Of a stretch of DNA of 64,000 nucleotides, positions 29,278 to 37,629 are shown piece after piece. The notes under the pieces are model-generated. The model did not search any database. It was given only the letters and a program-made list of their open reading frames with translations, and was not told the DNA's origin. A program made the translations under genes and the position numbers. Every line of letters begins with the position of its first letter. Positions within the stretch are counted from its first letter, which is position 1. The stretch lies in the NCBI GenBank assembly GCA_036556965.1, contig DATBIO010000241.1, forward strand, positions 1-64,000, read 5' to 3'. The stretch is from DATBIO01 sp036556965. Its GTDB lineage: Bacteria > Acidobacteriota > Vicinamibacteria > Fen-336.

Positions 29278-30078
29278 TCAGCGCGAGGAGAGGCCCGGGT
29301 TGTCGAGGCCCGCCAGCACGGCCTTCTCGAAGAGGACCTGCAGGCGCGCCCGCCGCGCGGCGGACAGCCGCAGCACGGCCGTCTTCATCAGGGCGCTCAT
29401 GGCCGCGTCCTCGGCGGGGGTGGTGGGCTGGCGGGACCGGACGCGGTCGATGTAGGCGCCGAGCTGCTGGCGCTCGCGCGCGCCCAGGGCGGCGTAGGCC
29501 GCGGTGTTGAGGGCGCCGAACTCGTTGGCCTCGGCGCGGCTGAGCGCGTTCACCCCGCGTCCGGCCAGCAGGTAGGCGCGCCGGAACGCGTCCGGCGGCT
29601 CCAGCACGCCCGCCGCGCTCTCCGTCATCAGCCGCGCGGCCACCGCGCGGGTGAGGTGGGGAGCCTCGCGGGCCACCGCCTCCGCGGCCAGCTCCGACGC
29701 GGTGGGCACGGGCTTGCCGGCGGGGAGGGCGGTGGCGTCCACGTCCGACGGGCCGAACACGAGGGGCAGCCAGCGGTCCGCGGTGGCCCAGGCCGCGCCC
29801 GCGATCGCCACCAGGCACGCGCCCAGCACGATCCCGGCCCAGGGCACGGGGCGCCGCGCGCGGCGGCGGGCGGCGGGAGGACGCGCGGGGGGGCCGGACG
29901 GCGGCGGCGTCGGCTTGAGGCCCAGCACCTCCGAGAGCCGCACCCACTGCGACGAGCCCGGAGACTGCACCTGGCTGTCCGCGGTGATGAGACCGCGCTC
30001 GAACCACGACCGGAGCTGCGCGCGGTCGAGGTTGATGACGCTGCCGTCGGCGAGGCGTACGCGATGCCCTTGAGGCAC
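29278..30078 (-). CDS. GYF-domain membrane protein
   Basis: A 266-residue protein. Residues ~5-55 (VRLADGSVINLDRAQLRSWF followed by TADSQVQSPGSSQWVRLSEV) form a GYF_2-like peptide-binding domain of the kind found in many Acidobacteriota and Planctomycetes membrane proteins. A Pro-rich linker, one span (PWAGIVLGACLVAIAGAAWAT) and a helical C-terminal domain follow. The start GTG 30078 has AGGGAG 8 bases upstream; the frame is open further but without a ribosome site. Function unknown; a scaffold or protein-interaction role is inference. Divergent from the next gene. Confidence 0.75.
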   Translation of the reverse strand: MPQGHRVRLADGSVINLDRAQLRSWFERGLITADSQVQSPGSSQWVRLSEVLGLKPTPPPSGPPARPPAARRRARRPVPWAGIVLGACLVAIAGAAWATADRWLPLVFGPSDVDATALPAGKPVPTASELAAEAVAREAPHLTRAVAARLMTESAAGVLEPPDAFRRAYLLAGRGVNALSRAEANEFGALNTAAYAALGARERQQLGAYIDRVRSRQPTTPAEDAAMSALMKTAVLRLSAARRARLQVLFEKAVLAGLDNPGLSSR

Positions 30079-30248
30079 GCCCGGACTCCCTGGTGTTGAA
30101 GCCTCCAGCACGGCCCGGCGCCTGCCCGTCGCGGCGGGCGCGGCCCAGGAGGGCGCAGTATAGAACGGGTGGATCTTTTCTCCCCCTGGCTGCGTTAATC
30201 GGACAGTGACGCCGTACACTGGAGGCTCGGCTGGGCCTGGAGGGTGGA

Positions 30249-31238
30249 ATGAGACGTAGCCGCATCGTGGTCGCTATCTCGCTGTTGGTCCTGGCCTTGG
30301 GCTCGGCGGGGGCCGCCGTGGCCTGGTACCTGGATCCCGGCCGGTCCGCGGTGGGGCCGCTTCCCGGCGAGGGGCTCAGCCTCCCCGCGGAGACCCGCTT
30401 CCTGGCGGGGCTGGACGTGCCGCGCTTCGTGGCCAGCCCCTTCTACGAGCGCGCGCGCAAGGGCGCCGGGACCGACGCCCTGGCCGAGATCGAGAAGCAC
30501 ACGGGCCTCGACCCCGAGCGCGACGTGGACACCCTGGTGATCGCGGGGCAGGGCGGCGCCTCGGCGGCGGGCGGGCTGGTCCTGGTGAAGGGCCGCTTCG
30601 ACCGCTACAAGGTCACGCGCGCCATCGAGCAGGAGAAGAAGGCCGTCACCTGGAAGCAGCAGGACGGCGTCACCATCTACGTCCTGCGCGAGGGCAAGAA
30701 GGACGCGGGAGCGCTCGCCTTCCTCTCCGACGACGTGTTCGTCATCGGCGACCAGCGCGCGGTGGAACGGATGGTCAGCGGCCGCGCCGCGGGCAAGGCC
30801 GACCTGCGGGGCAACGAGCAGCTGATGGGCCTGCTGGGCCAGGTGCGCGCGGGGGCGACGTTCTGGGCGGTGGGCGACCAGACCGCGCTCAGCCACGCGC
30901 CGCGCTCGCTGCCCGGCGCGCGGGGCGCGAGCCTGCCCCTGCCGGGGTTGAAGTCGGTGGTCCTCACCGGCGACCTCGACCCCCTCATCGCGGTGGAGCT
31001 CACGGGCGAGGCGGAGGACGAGAAGGCGGCGCGCGGGCTGGGCGACGTGGTCAAGGGCTTCGTGGCCCTGGCCACCCTGCAGGCCTCCAGCAAGCCCGAG
31101 CTCGGGGAGCTGGCGCAGTCGGTCAGCGTCACCACCGACGGCACGCGCGTGCAGGTCAGCGCGCGTGTGCCCTACACGCTCCTCGACGCGCTGGAGGCCA
31201 AGCCGGCGGCCGCCTCCGCACCCATCGCCTCGCGCTGA
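30249..31238 (+). CDS. hypothetical membrane-anchored or secreted protein
   Basis: A 329-residue protein with an N-terminal signal anchor (IVVAISLLVLALGSAGAAVAW). The body has two similar alpha/beta units (GLVLVKGRFDRYKVTRAIEQ; VLTGDLDPLIAVELTGEAED) with a recurrent pattern of beta-strands and charged helices resembling DUF3352-like extracytoplasmic proteins. I cannot assign a function. It is preceded by GGAGGGTGGA, a fair ribosome site, and followed by a hairpin terminator. Confidence 0.75.
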   Translation: MRRSRIVVAISLLVLALGSAGAAVAWYLDPGRSAVGPLPGEGLSLPAETRFLAGLDVPRFVASPFYERARKGAGTDALAEIEKHTGLDPERDVDTLVIAGQGGASAAGGLVLVKGRFDRYKVTRAIEQEKKAVTWKQQDGVTIYVLREGKKDAGALAFLSDDVFVIGDQRAVERMVSGRAAGKADLRGNEQLMGLLGQVRAGATFWAVGDQTALSHAPRSLPGARGASLPLPGLKSVVLTGDLDPLIAVELTGEAEDEKAARGLGDVVKGFVALATLQASSKPELGELAQSVSVTTDGTRVQVSARVPYTLLDALEAKPAAASAPIASR

Positions 31239-31251
31239 CCTTCGGCGCGCC

Positions 31252-31290
31252 GAGCCGGCAGCCGGGCGGTGAAGCCCCGGCTGTCGGCTC
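31252..31290. terminator. bidirectional hairpin between convergent genes
   Basis: GAGCCG-G-CAGCCGGG pairs with CCCGGCTG-T-CGGCTC across an 8-9 base loop: about 15 pairs including one G-T. It lies between two convergent genes and has no T-run on either side, as is common in very GC-rich genomes. Confidence 0.6.
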
Positions 31291-31305
31291 CGGTGCCCGC
31301 CGCCC

Positions 31306-32400
31306 CTAGTCGATGAACAGCCGCACGTCGAGCCGGATGCGGCGCACCCAGTGGTCCTGCTCCTCGATGCGCGGGCTGTCCTTGAACCGCTGCATCTGCC
31401 CGGTGACGTGGACGGCCAGCGCCTGCGCGACGCGGACGCCGAGGTCCACGCGGTGCCCCTCCCAGCCGGTGCCCCAGAAGAAGTCGTCGGTGGCGTAGGC
31501 GGCCACGGTGGCATCGCGCTCCACCCTGGCGTAGGTGTATTCCAGGCGGGCGCGCGCCGTGCGCGTGGACCCGAACACGCCGGCCAGCCACAGGCCGTTG
31601 TTGAGCTCGTCGGCGGCCACGTTCCAGCAGTAGTTGGCCACCAGCTCGGAGTGGAGGCCGCCCTCCCGCCTCACCCGCACCACCGCGTCGATCACCTTGT
31701 AGTCGTCGGTGAGGAGCCCGTCCACCCTGGAGTTCTGGCGGCGGATCATGGGCTCGAGCTCCGCCAGGTCGTTGAAGTAGACGAAGGACCCGGTCACCTC
31801 CACGCTGGAGTCGGGGCCCGAGGCCCAGCCCAGCTTGACCGAGCCCACCAGCATCTCCGTCTCGTCGTCCTCGAAGACGTGGCTGCCGCGCGTGGCCAGC
31901 AGCGTGAGGCCCGCCCGGTCGGCCCCCGAGGCGTCCTTGGACATGAGGCCCACCGTCACGCCCTGCGGGCGCAGGTCGCGGTCCCAGATCATCTCCGTGA
32001 AGCCCACGGGCATGAAGAAGCGCCCGGCCTGCAGGCGGAAGCCGCCCGCCTCCAGGCCGGCGTAGGCCAGGTCGAGGCGCACGTCCTCCGCGTCGTAGTT
32101 GTCGCGGATGAGCAGGGGCCGGATCTCGCCCACGTTCTCGGCGTCGCTGGTGTTGAGCTCGCCCCCCACCCCGGCCAGGAAGCCCCCCGCGTTGAGGGTG
32201 ACGCGCGGGCGCAGCTGGAAGCGCCACCGCTCCGTGTTCGTGAACTCGGCCTGTCCCGGCGGGGGGAAGATCTCGCGCGTCCACTCGTCGCGGAAGAAGC
32301 TGTCGACCTCGAAGTCGAAGTCGGGGCCCTGGCCGCCCTGGGCGAAGGCGGCGGCGGCGGCGAGCACGAGCAGGGGGGTGGCGATCAGGGGACGCAGCAT
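31306..32400 (-). CDS. putative outer-membrane porin
   Basis: A 364-residue exported protein with signal peptide (MLRPLIATPLLVLAAAAAFA) and alternating beta-strands throughout, for example GGFRLQAGRFFMPVGFTEMI and WEGHRVDLGVRVAQALAVHV, ending in DVRLFID. The middle part (LQAGRFFMPVGF) resembles the phosphate-selective porin / putative porin type in which a strand near the pore carries R and F residues. The last residue is not phenylalanine, so outer-membrane insertion is probable rather than certain. It stands alone between a terminator and the divergent glycosyltransferase operon. Confidence 0.75.
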   Translation of the reverse strand: MLRPLIATPLLVLAAAAAFAQGGQGPDFDFEVDSFFRDEWTREIFPPPGQAEFTNTERWRFQLRPRVTLNAGGFLAGVGGELNTSDAENVGEIRPLLIRDNYDAEDVRLDLAYAGLEAGGFRLQAGRFFMPVGFTEMIWDRDLRPQGVTVGLMSKDASGADRAGLTLLATRGSHVFEDDETEMLVGSVKLGWASGPDSSVEVTGSFVYFNDLAELEPMIRRQNSRVDGLLTDDYKVIDAVVRVRREGGLHSELVANYCWNVAADELNNGLWLAGVFGSTRTARARLEYTYARVERDATVAAYATDDFFWGTGWEGHRVDLGVRVAQALAVHVTGQMQRFKDSPRIEEQDHWVRRIRLDVRLFID

Positions 32401-32460
32401 GGGCCGGCATTGTAGCCGCCGGAGTGGACCTGTCCGGTCCGGCGCGAATAGCATCGCACC

Positions 32461-33171
32461 GTGGCCGCCGTCCCCTCCCGCGACGTCCCGCGCGTGGCCG
32501 TGGTCATCCCCGCCCTGGACGAGGAGGAGGCCATCGGCGCCGTGCTCGCCGAGCTGCCCCCCGGGGCGCACCGCGTGATCGTGGTGGACAACGGCTCGCG
32601 CGACCGCACCGCGGCCGTGGCCCGCGCCGCGGGCGCCACCGTCGTGCACGAGCCGCGCCGCGGGTACGGCTCCGCCTGCCTGGCCGGGATCGCCGCCGCG
32701 CCCGAGGCGGAGGTGGTGGCCTTCCTCGACGGCGACCACAGCGACCATCCCGCGCAGCTGCGCGACGTGCTCGCCCCCATCCTCCGCGGAGAGGCCGACC
32801 TCGTGATCGGCTCGCGCGCGCGGGGCCGGCGCGCGCCCGGCGCGCATCCCTGGCACGCCATCCTCGGCACGCGCCTGTGCGTCGCCCTCATGAACGCCCT
32901 CATCGGAACGCGCGCCACCGACCTGGGCCCCTTCCGCGCCATCACCGCCGGCGCCCTGCGGCGCCTGGACATGCGGGACGGGGGGTTCGGCTGGACGGTG
33001 GAGATGCAGATCAAGGCGCGGCGTCGCGGCCTGCGCGTGGTGGAGGTGGCGGTGGACTACCGCCCGCGCGTGGGGCGGAGCAAGGTGAGCGGCACCCTCC
33101 GGGGGAGCGTGGGCGCGGGCGCGAAGATCCTGGGCCTGATCGCCCGGCATGCCCTGTCCGGACGCGCCTGA
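32461..33171 (+). CDS. family 2 glycosyltransferase
   Basis: A 236-residue GT-A fold transferase close to dolichyl-phosphate mannose synthase-like enzymes. The N-terminus VAVVIPALDEEEAIGAVLAE and VDNGSRDRTAAVA bind the nucleotide sugar, FLDGDHSDHPAQL carries the DxD-type motif (DGD), and GPFRAITAGALRRLDM matches the family. There is no C-terminal membrane domain. Expected product: a polyprenyl-linked sugar used by the next gene product. Start GTG 32461. First gene of a three-gene operon. Confidence 0.9.
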   Translation: MAAVPSRDVPRVAVVIPALDEEEAIGAVLAELPPGAHRVIVVDNGSRDRTAAVARAAGATVVHEPRRGYGSACLAGIAAAPEAEVVAFLDGDHSDHPAQLRDVLAPILRGEADLVIGSRARGRRAPGAHPWHAILGTRLCVALMNALIGTRATDLGPFRAITAGALRRLDMRDGGFGWTVEMQIKARRRGLRVVEVAVDYRPRVGRSKVSGTLRGSVGAGAKILGLIARHALSGRA

Positions 33172-34441
33172 CCGGGGCCGCGCCGCCCTCCGCCTGGTGG
33201 GGGCCGGCGCCGCCCTTTCCCTCTGCGTGGCCGTCTGGGCCCTCCAGGGCGACCAGACGCCGCGCGTCCCCTCCTTCCTCGTGCTGTACGCCGCCGCCTT
33301 CGCCGCCTATCTCGCGGCGGTGGCCACCAGCCGCGACGTCACGCCCGGGGCGCTGCGCCTCTGCCTTCTCGCGGCGGTGGCCTGGCGCGTGGCCCTGGTG
33401 GCCGCCCCCCCGCTGCTCTCCAACGACGTCCACCGCTCGGTCTACGAGGGGCGGGTGCAGAACGCCGGGGGCAACCCCTACGCCTGGCGGTTCCGCGCCG
33501 AGGTGGCGCCCGCGTCCCTGCGCGACGAGTCGTGGGAGCGCATGAACCACAAGCGGTACACCGCGATCTACCCGCCGCTGTGGCAGCTCGCGGCCCGCGC
33601 CGTCACCGCGCTCTGGCCCAGCGCCACCGCCATCAAGGCGCTGGTGGCCGCCTGCGAGATGCTGTCGTGGTGGCCGCTGGCCCTCCTGCTGCGCCGCCGG
33701 GGGCTGCCGCGGGGCCGGCTCCTCGTCGCGGCCTGGAGCCCCCTCGCCCTCGTGGAGGGCGCGGGCAGCGGCCACAACGACGCCCTGGCCATCGCGCTGC
33801 TGGTGGGGGCCCTCTGCGCCCTCGAGGCGGGGCGGCCGGCCCTCGCCGCCCTCCTCGGCGGCCTGGGCGCGGCGGCCAAGCTGCTGCCGGCGCTGGTGGC
33901 GGCGGCCTGGGCGCGGCGCTTCCGCCCCTGGCACCTGCTGGTCCCCCTTGCCGTCATGGCCGCCCTCCTCCTGCCGTTCCGCGGGGCCGGCCCGGGCCTG
34001 TGGCGCAGCCTCCAGGACTACGGCCGCTACTGGCGCTTCAACGAGACGGGCTTCGCGCTGCTGGCCGGCATCGCGGGGTCGCACGAGAGCGCGGCCGCGG
34101 GCGCCGCGGGCCTCCTGCTCGCCCTCGCCGCCGCCCTGGCCTGGCGGGGCGTGGACGCCGTCGGCGCGGCCATGGCGCTGGCCACGGCGTGGATCGTGCT
34201 GTCCCCCAACGTCCTGCCCTGGTACGCGCTGTGGCTGGTCCCGCTGCTCGCGCTGCGGGACGCGCCGCCGCTCATGGCCCTCACCGCGCTGCTGCCGCTG
34301 GCCTACCTCGTCTACCCGGCGTGGCTGGCCGGAGGCGAATGGCGCGTGGGCTGGGGCGTGCGCGCCGCCGAGTACCTTCCCCCGCTGCTGCTGGCGGGGC
34401 TCGCGTGGCGGCGCCGCGGCGCCGCTCGCCCTCTCGCATGA
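33149..34441 (+). CDS. GT87-like polyprenol-phosphate-sugar transferase, membrane protein
   Basis: A 430-residue membrane protein with about ten spans. The early lumenal loop SNDVHRSVYEGRVQNAGGNP followed by YAWRF, with DV near the end of the first outside loop, is typical of GT-C enzymes of the GT87/mannosyltransferase group; MNHKRYTAIYPPLWQLAA follows and matches the conserved Y-PP segment. It overlaps the preceding gene by 23 bases and the next by ATGA, so the three proteins are probably made together and act in one envelope glycan pathway. Confidence 0.82.
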   Translation: MPCPDAPDRGRAALRLVGAGAALSLCVAVWALQGDQTPRVPSFLVLYAAAFAAYLAAVATSRDVTPGALRLCLLAAVAWRVALVAAPPLLSNDVHRSVYEGRVQNAGGNPYAWRFRAEVAPASLRDESWERMNHKRYTAIYPPLWQLAARAVTALWPSATAIKALVAACEMLSWWPLALLLRRRGLPRGRLLVAAWSPLALVEGAGSGHNDALAIALLVGALCALEAGRPALAALLGGLGAAAKLLPALVAAAWARRFRPWHLLVPLAVMAALLLPFRGAGPGLWRSLQDYGRYWRFNETGFALLAGIAGSHESAAAGAAGLLLALAAALAWRGVDAVGAAMALATAWIVLSPNVLPWYALWLVPLLALRDAPPLMALTALLPLAYLVYPAWLAGGEWRVGWGVRAAEYLPPLLLAGLAWRRRGAARPLA

Positions 34442-35118
34442 CCGAGGACGTCCTGATCGTGTTCCTCAAGGCGCCGCGGCCGGGGGCGGTCAAGACCCGC
34501 CTCCTGCCCGCGCTGAGCGAAGAGGAGGCCGCCCTCGTCTACCGCGCCCTGGCCGAGGCCGCGGTCCGGGCCACGGCGCCCGCTCCCGGCGGATACCGGC
34601 GGGTGTTCTTCTTCACGCCGGCCGAGGCCCGGGCGGAGATGGCCGCGTGGCTGCCCGGCGCGGCGCTCTTCGCGCAGGAGGGCGGCGACCTGGGCGCGCG
34701 CATGCTCCACGCGCTGTCCGCGGCCCTGGCCGGCGGCGCCGCGCGTGCGGCCGTGATCGGCAGCGACGTGCCGTGGCTGACTCGCGAAGCGGTCGAGGCG
34801 GCGTTCGCCGGGCTGGAGGGCCACGACCTCGTCCTCGGTCCCTCGCCCGACGGCGGCTACTACCTGATTGCCCTGCGGCAGGCCCACCCCGGGCTGTTCG
34901 CGGACGTCCCCTGGAGCACGCCGGAGGTGCTGCGGGCGACGCGCGAGCGGGCGGCGCGCCTCGGCCTGCGCGTGCGCCTCCTGCCGCCGCTGCCGGACGT
35001 CGACACGGTCGAGGACCTCCGGCGGGAGTGGGGAAGGCTACGGCCCCTGCTGGCGGACCGCCCGGAGGCGGCGCGCCGGATGGAGGCTCGCCTCGGCCTC
35101 GCCGCGCCCGGCGGCTGA
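34438..35118 (+). CDS. TIGR04282-type glycosyltransferase / DUF2064 protein
   Basis: A 226-residue nucleotide-diphospho-sugar transferase-like protein. Family marks are IVFLKAPRPGAVKTRLLP at the N-terminus (KAPxPGxVKTRL), QEGGDLGARMLHAL, VIGSDVPWLTREAVEAAF and LGPSPDGGYYLIAL. Such genes often accompany GT2 genes in the same operon, as here. The specific reaction is not established for the family. Confidence 0.88.
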   Translation: MTEDVLIVFLKAPRPGAVKTRLLPALSEEEAALVYRALAEAAVRATAPAPGGYRRVFFFTPAEARAEMAAWLPGAALFAQEGGDLGARMLHALSAALAGGAARAAVIGSDVPWLTREAVEAAFAGLEGHDLVLGPSPDGGYYLIALRQAHPGLFADVPWSTPEVLRATRERAARLGLRVRLLPPLPDVDTVEDLRREWGRLRPLLADRPEAARRMEARLGLAAPGG

Positions 35119-35127
35119 GAAGTGCAT

Positions 35128-35158
35128 CGGCCGGACGGAGGAGCCCTCCGCCCGGCCG
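35128..35158. terminator. hairpin between convergent genes
   Basis: CGGCCGG-A-CGGAGG pairs with CCTCCG-C-CCGGCCG around an AGC loop: 13 pairs with one mismatch. It lies just after the glycosyltransferase operon and before the convergent small gene. No T-run. Confidence 0.55.
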
Positions 35159-35200
35159 TCGGGCCTCGAACGTGCCCCGTGCCGCAGCCCGCTCCCGCGG

Positions 35201-35350
35201 CTACGGCTTGGGCGGGATCGGCGTGCCGCCGTCGAACGTGCCGGCCCGGTCGTCCTCGACCGCCGCGGTCCTCTCGAGGAACCTCCCGCGCGGGCCGTCC
35301 CAGCCCCAGTCCCAGAACAACAGCGTGAAGACGACGAAGAGCTCCGCCAT
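35201..35350 (-). CDS. small protein, 49 residues
   Basis: A short frame with a strong ribosome site (AGGGAGG, 5 bases from ATG). The N-terminus (MAELFVVFTLLFWDWGWDGP) is hydrophobic and Trp-rich and could insert in the membrane; the rest is charged and ends PIPPKP. No family recognised. The ribosome site and codon bias argue for a real gene despite its size. It is divergent from the GAF regulator. Confidence 0.5.
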   Translation of the reverse strand: MAELFVVFTLLFWDWGWDGPRGRFLERTAAVEDDRAGTFDGGTPIPPKP

Positions 35351-35428
35351 CGTGACCTCCCTGCAGGCGTTATGGTCCTGCCGGGGGCGGAGCATGACAT
35401 ACAGCGTCAATGAATCTGACGAAAACGA

Positions 35429-35461
35429 GCGTCGGAAACCCGGGAAATCTGTACCCGACGC
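35429..35461. promoter_or_regulatory. inverted repeat upstream of the GAF-Fis regulator
   Basis: GCGTCGG and CCGACGC, perfect 7-base arms separated by 19 bases, placed just before the -35 region of the next gene. It could be an operator, for example for autoregulation, or a chance palindrome in GC-rich DNA. Confidence 0.3.
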
Positions 35462-35492
35462 TTGCGGTCCGGTACGCGCCATCGCCTATAAT
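35462..35492 (+). promoter_or_regulatory. promoter of the GAF-Fis regulator
   Basis: A perfect -10 hexamer TATAAT (35487-35492) with a weak -35 (TTGCGG, 19-base spacing, or TGCGGT, 18-base spacing). The start of transcription would be near 35499, about 20 bases before the ATG, which has TAAGG upstream. Confidence 0.55.
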
Positions 35493-35518
35493 TCGGCGGA
35501 TTCTGTAAGGCGGTTGCC

Positions 35519-36190
35519 ATGCTCGAACGACAGCTGTCGGAACTGACCCAACTGCTCCTGGCGGACGACCCGAAGCGCGGAGCGCAGCGCGCGCTGCAGG
35601 TCCTGGCCATGCGCAACAACGCGCGCGTGGCCGCGCTCTTCACCGTCGCCAGCGGGGACCAGCAGCGGCTGCGCCTGTTCGCCTCGGAGGCGCTCGACCA
35701 GGCCGCGCTCGACGTCGCGACGCAGCTCTTCGCCGCCCATCGCCGGGCCCTGGCCGCGGGCGAGCCGGCGCGCAGCGGAGGCGCGGTACCCCACGAGCTG
35801 CAGGCGGTCATGCTGCCCGTGCGCGACGAGGACGACGACATGGTGGGCCTGGTCTACCTCGACAGCGCGGACCCGCGCTTCCCGGAGGCCATCGACCTCG
35901 ACGGCGTGCGGCGCTTCTCGGGCGTGCTGGCCGCCGCCCTCGCCGGCAACACGGAGCGTCCCGCCCCCGTGGCCCCCACCAACCCCGAGAGCTATCTGGA
36001 GCTCACCGCGCCCCACGAGGTGCGGCGGCACCAGCTCCTGCTCCTGCTCGAGCGGCACGAGTGGAACGTGGCCCGGGTGGCGCGCGCCATGGGCTGCGCG
36101 CGCATGACCATCTACTCCTGGCTCGCGCGCTACGGCATCGAGCGCCGGCGCATCCGGAAGACCAAGCCGAGGATCGCGCCCGCGGACTGA
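35519..36190 (+). CDS. GAF-domain protein with Fis-type DNA-binding domain
   Basis: A 223-residue putative transcription regulator. Residues ~15-140 form a GAF-like sensor (RALQVLAMRNNARVAALFTV, LPVRDEDDDMVGLVYLDSA). Residues ~165-205 (RHQLLLLLERHEWNVARVAR followed by AMGCARMTIYSWLARYGIER) form the Fis/NtrC C-terminal helix-turn-helix. The AAA+ sigma-54 activator domain that usually sits between them is absent. A C-terminal basic tail (RRRIRKTKPR) follows. The next two genes are coupled to it by one- and four-base overlaps, so it may control its own membrane-protein operon. Confidence 0.8.
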   Translation: MLERQLSELTQLLLADDPKRGAQRALQVLAMRNNARVAALFTVASGDQQRLRLFASEALDQAALDVATQLFAAHRRALAAGEPARSGGAVPHELQAVMLPVRDEDDDMVGLVYLDSADPRFPEAIDLDGVRRFSGVLAAALAGNTERPAPVAPTNPESYLELTAPHEVRRHQLLLLLERHEWNVARVARAMGCARMTIYSWLARYGIERRRIRKTKPRIAPAD

Positions 36191-36873
36191 TGCTCACCCC
36201 GGCGCAGGGCGCGCTGGCCCTCGCGAGCGAAGCCGGGTTGCTGGCCGCGTGCGCCGGCCTCTTCCGGCGGCGGCGCCTGGACTCCTGCTGGACGTTCACG
36301 GCCTACCTGTGCGTGGTGTTCGCGGGGGAGGCCCTCGTCCTCTGCTGGCCCGCGCGGTTCTACAACCTCCAGTTCTGGGTCCTCAAGGAGGCCGCCTACG
36401 ACACCCTCAAGCTGGGGATCGCCCTCGAGCTTTCCGCCCGCACCTTCCAGGCCTTCCCCGGTGCCGCGGCCTTCGCCCGCGCCGCCGCGGTGGCGGTGGC
36501 GGTGGTCACCGCGACCGTGCTCGTCGTCCTTCCCGCGTCGCCCGGCATCGTGGGCCAGGCCGCGCAGCTCCACCCCCGGGTGCTGAGCGGTACCATCTGG
36601 CTCATGGCCTCGGTGCTGGCCCTCGCCGTTTGGTTCCGCGTGCCCATGGAGCCGTTGCACAAGGCCATCCTCCTCGGCTTCGTCCCCTACCTCTTCATCT
36701 TCTCCACCGGGCTGAGCCTGCTCGACCTCACGGACTGGGGCTTCCGGCCCTGGTTCAACCGGCTCAACCCCGTCGCCTACTTCGCCGTGACGGTGCTGTG
36801 GGCCCACGCGGCCTGGCGGCGCCGGGAGGCCGAGGGGCCGGTCGGGCAGGCGCTGGCGGTCGCCGGCGCGTGA
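36190..36873 (+). CDS. hypothetical seven-span membrane protein
   Basis: A 227-residue protein with about seven hydrophobic segments, including FTAYLCVVFAGEALVLCW, AVAVAVVTATVLVVLPA and SGTIWLMASVLALAVWF. The pattern resembles 7TM sensor-type membrane domains without an output domain. Its ATG shares one base with the stop of the GAF-Fis gene (TGATG), and its own stop overlaps the next gene as GTGA. Inference: it may be a membrane partner of the regulator. No family assigned. Confidence 0.7.
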   Translation: MLTPAQGALALASEAGLLAACAGLFRRRRLDSCWTFTAYLCVVFAGEALVLCWPARFYNLQFWVLKEAAYDTLKLGIALELSARTFQAFPGAAAFARAAAVAVAVVTATVLVVLPASPGIVGQAAQLHPRVLSGTIWLMASVLALAVWFRVPMEPLHKAILLGFVPYLFIFSTGLSLLDLTDWGFRPWFNRLNPVAYFAVTVLWAHAAWRRREAEGPVGQALAVAGA

Positions 36874-37553
36874 GCGTGCTCTGGATCGTGGCCGCCGCCC
36901 TGGGCCTCGTCCTGTTCCTGCGCGTCTTCCACCTCCACAACAACCAGGCCATCCGACGGGACTGGGAGATGCTGCTGACCCCCGCGGGCCTCCAGGCGTA
37001 CCGCCAGCTCAAGGCCTCCATCAGCCTCGACCTCGAGACCGCGGGCTACTCGTACGGCGAGGCCCTGCGCTTCCGCGACGCGGGCTCGGTGGACGACGCC
37101 ATCCGCCTCCTCCGCTCCGGCTGCGCCGTCATCGCCCAGGCCGCGCCCGACCGCCTGCGGCTCCTGGCCGGCATGTCCGTCTACTCGCGGATGGTGGCGG
37201 CGATGCTGCCCGTGCGGCCCCTGCCGGTGCGCGGCTTCCGGCTCCCGGGGACCTGGGGCGTGGCCGGGCTGGCCACCGTGCTCCATCACGTCGTGGTGAC
37301 CTCGGTGGAGCAGTTCCGCATCAGGCTCTGGGCGCTGCGCGAGGGCTTCCGCATCGTCCCCCGCGTCGTCGCGCGCTCCACGGACCGCGTGGCCGCCCAC
37401 CGCACCCTCGCGGGCACGGACTGGGAGCGTGTGATGGCGGGCCAGGCCGACTTCCAGCTGCTCAGCGACGAGTCGCTGGAGAGCTTCCGCATCCTGGTGA
37501 CCGCCCTCTGCGCCGAGAAGCGCGAGCTGGTCCTGTCCTCCCCGGTCGTCTGA
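36870..37553 (+). CDS. hypothetical protein with N-terminal membrane anchor
   Basis: A 227-residue protein with one N-terminal span (SVLWIVAAALGLVLFLRVF) and a cytoplasmic helical domain (QAYRQLKASISLDLETAGYS; DDAIRLLRSGCAVIAQAAPD). No catalytic motif is visible and no family was recognised. Start GTG within a GTGA overlap, third gene of the GAF-Fis operon. Confidence 0.7.
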   Translation: MSVLWIVAAALGLVLFLRVFHLHNNQAIRRDWEMLLTPAGLQAYRQLKASISLDLETAGYSYGEALRFRDAGSVDDAIRLLRSGCAVIAQAAPDRLRLLAGMSVYSRMVAAMLPVRPLPVRGFRLPGTWGVAGLATVLHHVVVTSVEQFRIRLWALREGFRIVPRVVARSTDRVAAHRTLAGTDWERVMAGQADFQLLSDESLESFRILVTALCAEKRELVLSSPVV

Positions 37554-37629
37554 CCGGAGTTCCGCCGGCCTCCGCCGTCCCCCGGACGCCCGGCGTTATC
37601 CTCTCTGTTACGACGGAGAGGAGGGACGC

